64,000 nt of DNA. It comes from Diatrype stigma (Eukaryota > Ascomycota > Sordariomycetes > Xylariales > Diatrypaceae). The stretch lies in assembly GCA_022225965.2 (NCBI GenBank), contig JAKJXP020000019.1, positions 62,001-126,000 of the forward strand, given 5' to 3'. Of the stretch, positions 61,672-64,000 are shown piece by piece; positions within the stretch are counted from its first letter, which is position 1, and each line of letters starts with the position of its first letter. The notes under the pieces are model-generated. The model saw only the letters and a list, made by a program, of their open reading frames with translations. It had not been told where the DNA came from and ran no database searches. The position numbers and the translations under genes are program-made.

Positions 61672-61902
61672 GCTTATCCAATGGATGCTGTACCTGGGTT
61701 AGCGATCGTAAATGCAGTCTACCAAGGCAGCGCCGCCGCGTCGGTAGACAGGCAGGTAGTTTCGGTACTGTACACACTGTAGGCAGTTTAGACAATTCCT
61801 CAGGAATCTCAGGATTGCCAGGATTGTCAGGGTGACAGGATGTTATGCTGCAGGTTATGCTCGTTGTTGAGGTTGAGCGAGAGCGAAGCTACAGCAGTTG
61901 GT

Positions 61903-61958
61903 AGGTATGTATAGTGTGTGTGTATGTATGTATGTATATGTATGCTTGGTATGTATGG
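61903..61958. repeat. GTAT/GT microsatellite
   Basis: Mixed GTGTGT and TGTA units. Confidence 0.7.
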
Positions 61959-63019
61959 TACTTGTACAAGGCTCTGCTCGCTCAATCAGGTGGCGGTCAC
62001 GCAGGTTGGCTGACAAGGATTATATCGGGCGTTCCAATGGATTTTAGTGCTTTGACGGGTGGCAACGGACTATCTTTTTTCTGCTTCTTGTTCTTCCTCT
62101 TTTCAAGGTTCTCGTCTCTTGCCTGCAAGACCACGGGACGGACTCCAGGCAATTAGATGAGATAGATACGTTATAGTGCTGCTGTAGCAACCCAGGGAGG
62201 AAGAAAGAGTGGCTATTGGGGTTAAGGGGTGTCGGTCCGCAGGCTGGTGGTGGTAGTGGTAACGGCGGCGGTGGTGTTGCCGCTGATGGTTAGGTACCTT
62301 AGTTAGGTATGTCTGTAGTGGTGGGTGGTGGGCGGTAGGCGGTGGCTGTATGGATATTCGACACCGAGGGTGGGCGCATACAGGGAGCAAAGCCGGTAAG
62401 GGTAAGAGACTGACAGGTAGGGCAAGGTACTAGTATTACTATGTAGAGACGACGTCTCGGACGGGCAGGCGAACGAATAGGAGGCCGAGAGAACAGCAAG
62501 AAAAGGGTTACCTCTGACCACTGTCAGGTGAATTCAGAGATTTCGCCTTTTAAACACTAGGGGCCAATGGACTATAACTGTTCACCGACACAGTGGAGCG
62601 AATCAATGCCGTGCGATGTGAGGGTGCCTAGGTGCCTGGGTGCGTGGGAGCTTATGGTTGGCTGGTGAGGGGGGGTGTATAGGGAGGTACATCCGCTATG
62701 TACCATATAATGCGAAGGGGGGGCAATATGGACTTGGACAGAGACGCCGGGCCCAGAAAATCAGTTCGCAGAGAGGCGAAAGATGAGAGATGCGAGATGC
62801 GACCTGGCCTTATGTAGAATCGCACTGTACGTATATTATGGTATTATAGCTGCAGCAGTAGTAGTTGTAGCTGTAGCAGTAGTAGTATCAAGCAAGTTAG
62901 CAAGCTCGTAAGCTGTGGCAAGAAAGCAGGCAAGGCAAGACACGAAACGAAGCAGCCAGAGGACTCAGGAGTACGTATGTCGATGACTGTCTTCCAAGTT
63001 GTCAGTCACTCCCGTCACC

Positions 63020-63048
63020 CTGTCTGGCTGTCTGTCTGTCTGTCTGTC
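63020..63048. repeat. CTGT microsatellite
   Basis: Five to six copies of TGTC with minor interruption. Confidence 0.75.
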
Positions 63049-63567
63049 ACCCTGCTTTTTGGGATGAAGCACAGAGCACACAGAGCAGAGCCACTGATGA
63101 GAGCTTGCTTGTCAGCCCAGCACCTGCACGATGACTGGCCTTGGAAGCACCTGCAAGAACCGAAAAATGCAGGTTGTGACTATTCCGGAAGAAAGTGGGT
63201 GTGTTTCTGGATGCCAATGGATTTTCTGGACGCCAATGGATGGTGGGTGAGGCCCAATGGCACCGGGGCTAGGCTCGAAGCAGCGGGCTGACAGGAAGAT
63301 CGCCGTTGGATTGGATGGACAGGCGGGACTGACGGACTGGCGGACTGGCAGAGTGGCGGGCAGGTCTCCGGGCCCCTTCGCTCGGGGGGCGTGCGGGTCC
63401 AGTCAAAAAATAGCAGGTCGATCTTCTGTGTTCTGGGCGGTGGTTGTGGCTTGTTGGGTGCCCTTGGGTGGCCGTGGGTGCCCTAAGGTGCTATGTTTGG
63501 CACACTGGCACGCGATTTAATTGGGTAGAAAACCTGCCTGACGTCTGTCTCTCTCCCAGCACCAGCA

Positions 63568-63602
63568 GCAGCACAGCGCAGCACAGCACAGCACAGCACA
63601 GC
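63568..63602. repeat. CACAG microsatellite
   Basis: Six or so five-base CACAG units, preceded by CAG units and followed by a CA tract at about 63612-63632. Confidence 0.75.
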
Positions 63603-64000
63603 AAAACACGAAATACACACACACACGCACACTGTACAGTTAAGGTTCTTTTTTGCTAACATGTGCTTGTTCGAGGCCGATCCTCTCTTCAAGTGGCGTA
63701 GGGACGATATTAGATGATGACAGCAAAATCCAGCCACTCACGACACCAAAACCCGCTTTCGCCCTCGTAGCGATATAATGCCAGGGAAATAAGACGGTAG
63801 ACGGTAGCTGGGCTGCCGGCCCAGTGAGTTCGTGCCCTAACTATGCTTGCTATGTAAGAGCCCGACTGTCAAGTTCCCATAAAGGAGGCTAATTAACCGG
63901 ATTGAACAGGATTGTCGCCATCTGACTGGATCGCGCCCCCTTCGTCGGTGGAGAACGCGGGTATCGCGAAACCCTAACGTTTAGGGGGCAGGCTAGGCTA

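Larger units (their letters stand above)
61265..64000. other. RfeG-like upstream region and right edge
   Basis: The first 250 bases are purine-rich on the plus strand (CT-rich for the minus-strand gene) and probably form its leader and promoter. Further right I see no gene, only several microsatellites and short overlapping open frames. Confidence 0.55.

Noticed and set aside
63966..63986. Telomere-like CCCTAACGTTTAGGG near the right end
   Set aside because: Only one unit each way; far too short to call an interstitial telomere or a fusion.

Overview
The window is chromosomal DNA of a filamentous ascomycete (Pezizomycotina, most likely Sordariomycetes). The evidence is short GT-AG introns whose CTAAC/CTAAT branch sites lie close to the acceptor, fungal housekeeping genes in their usual multi-exon form, and one large AT-rich island of transposon relics with the footprint of repeat-induced point mutation (RIP). 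Three ordinary genes, all on the minus strand, frame the window: an IMP-specific 5'-nucleotidase (ISN1, 1031-2908), an importin-7/8-type karyopherin (Nmd5/Sxm1-like, 48026-51788) and an RfeG-like DNA-binding protein (59847-61264).

Between them lies an accessory region. Five related plus-strand loci (A 5989-7620, B 9198-10870, C 11645-13177, D 43148-44043, E 44848-46711) sit either side of the island: A, B and C on the left, D and E on the right. A to D carry an HMG box of the mating-type (MATA_HMG, MAT1-2-1) type, interrupted in each by a phase-1 intron inside a serine codon. B to E share an upstream module with the motif D-x-(V/I)-(Y/F)-L-G, which I do not recognise. E has coiled coils in place of the HMG box. 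Only A can be spliced into an intact frame, and only by joining its first HMG half to a second, tandemly duplicated 3' exon. B, D and E carry premature stops at positions where CAG or CAA would have become TAG or TAA. C has a TGG to TAG stop plus indels. E also has frameshifts. This is what RIP acting on a duplicated gene family would leave.

The island (about 13.24-42.18 kb) is layered. Element X (about 13.36-28.4 kb, class unknown) starts with a 507-bp tandem repeat and is split by a roughly 10-kb element with long inverted terminal repeats. That insert holds a minus-strand relic of a Helitron/Pif1-type helicase and a 15-bp minisatellite encoding Lys-Glu-Leu-Ala-Gly-like repeats. After a 224-bp less-mutated spacer comes a Ty3/gypsy retrotransposon (28630-42178) with 337- and 328-bp LTRs and a 5-bp target duplication (AACGT/GACGT). 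It is itself interrupted by a Ty1/copia element in the opposite orientation (32415-38513, 184-bp LTRs). The relic frames are full of TAA/TAG, and most surviving cytosines are in CpG.

The rest is gene-poor intergenic DNA: a 248-bp MITE (3258-3505), a Pol III-like hairpin locus (about 56376-56482) and several microsatellites. I saw no CRISPR array, rRNA gene or convincing intact tRNA. The mating-type flanking genes SLA2 and APN2 are absent, so this is not the MAT locus itself.
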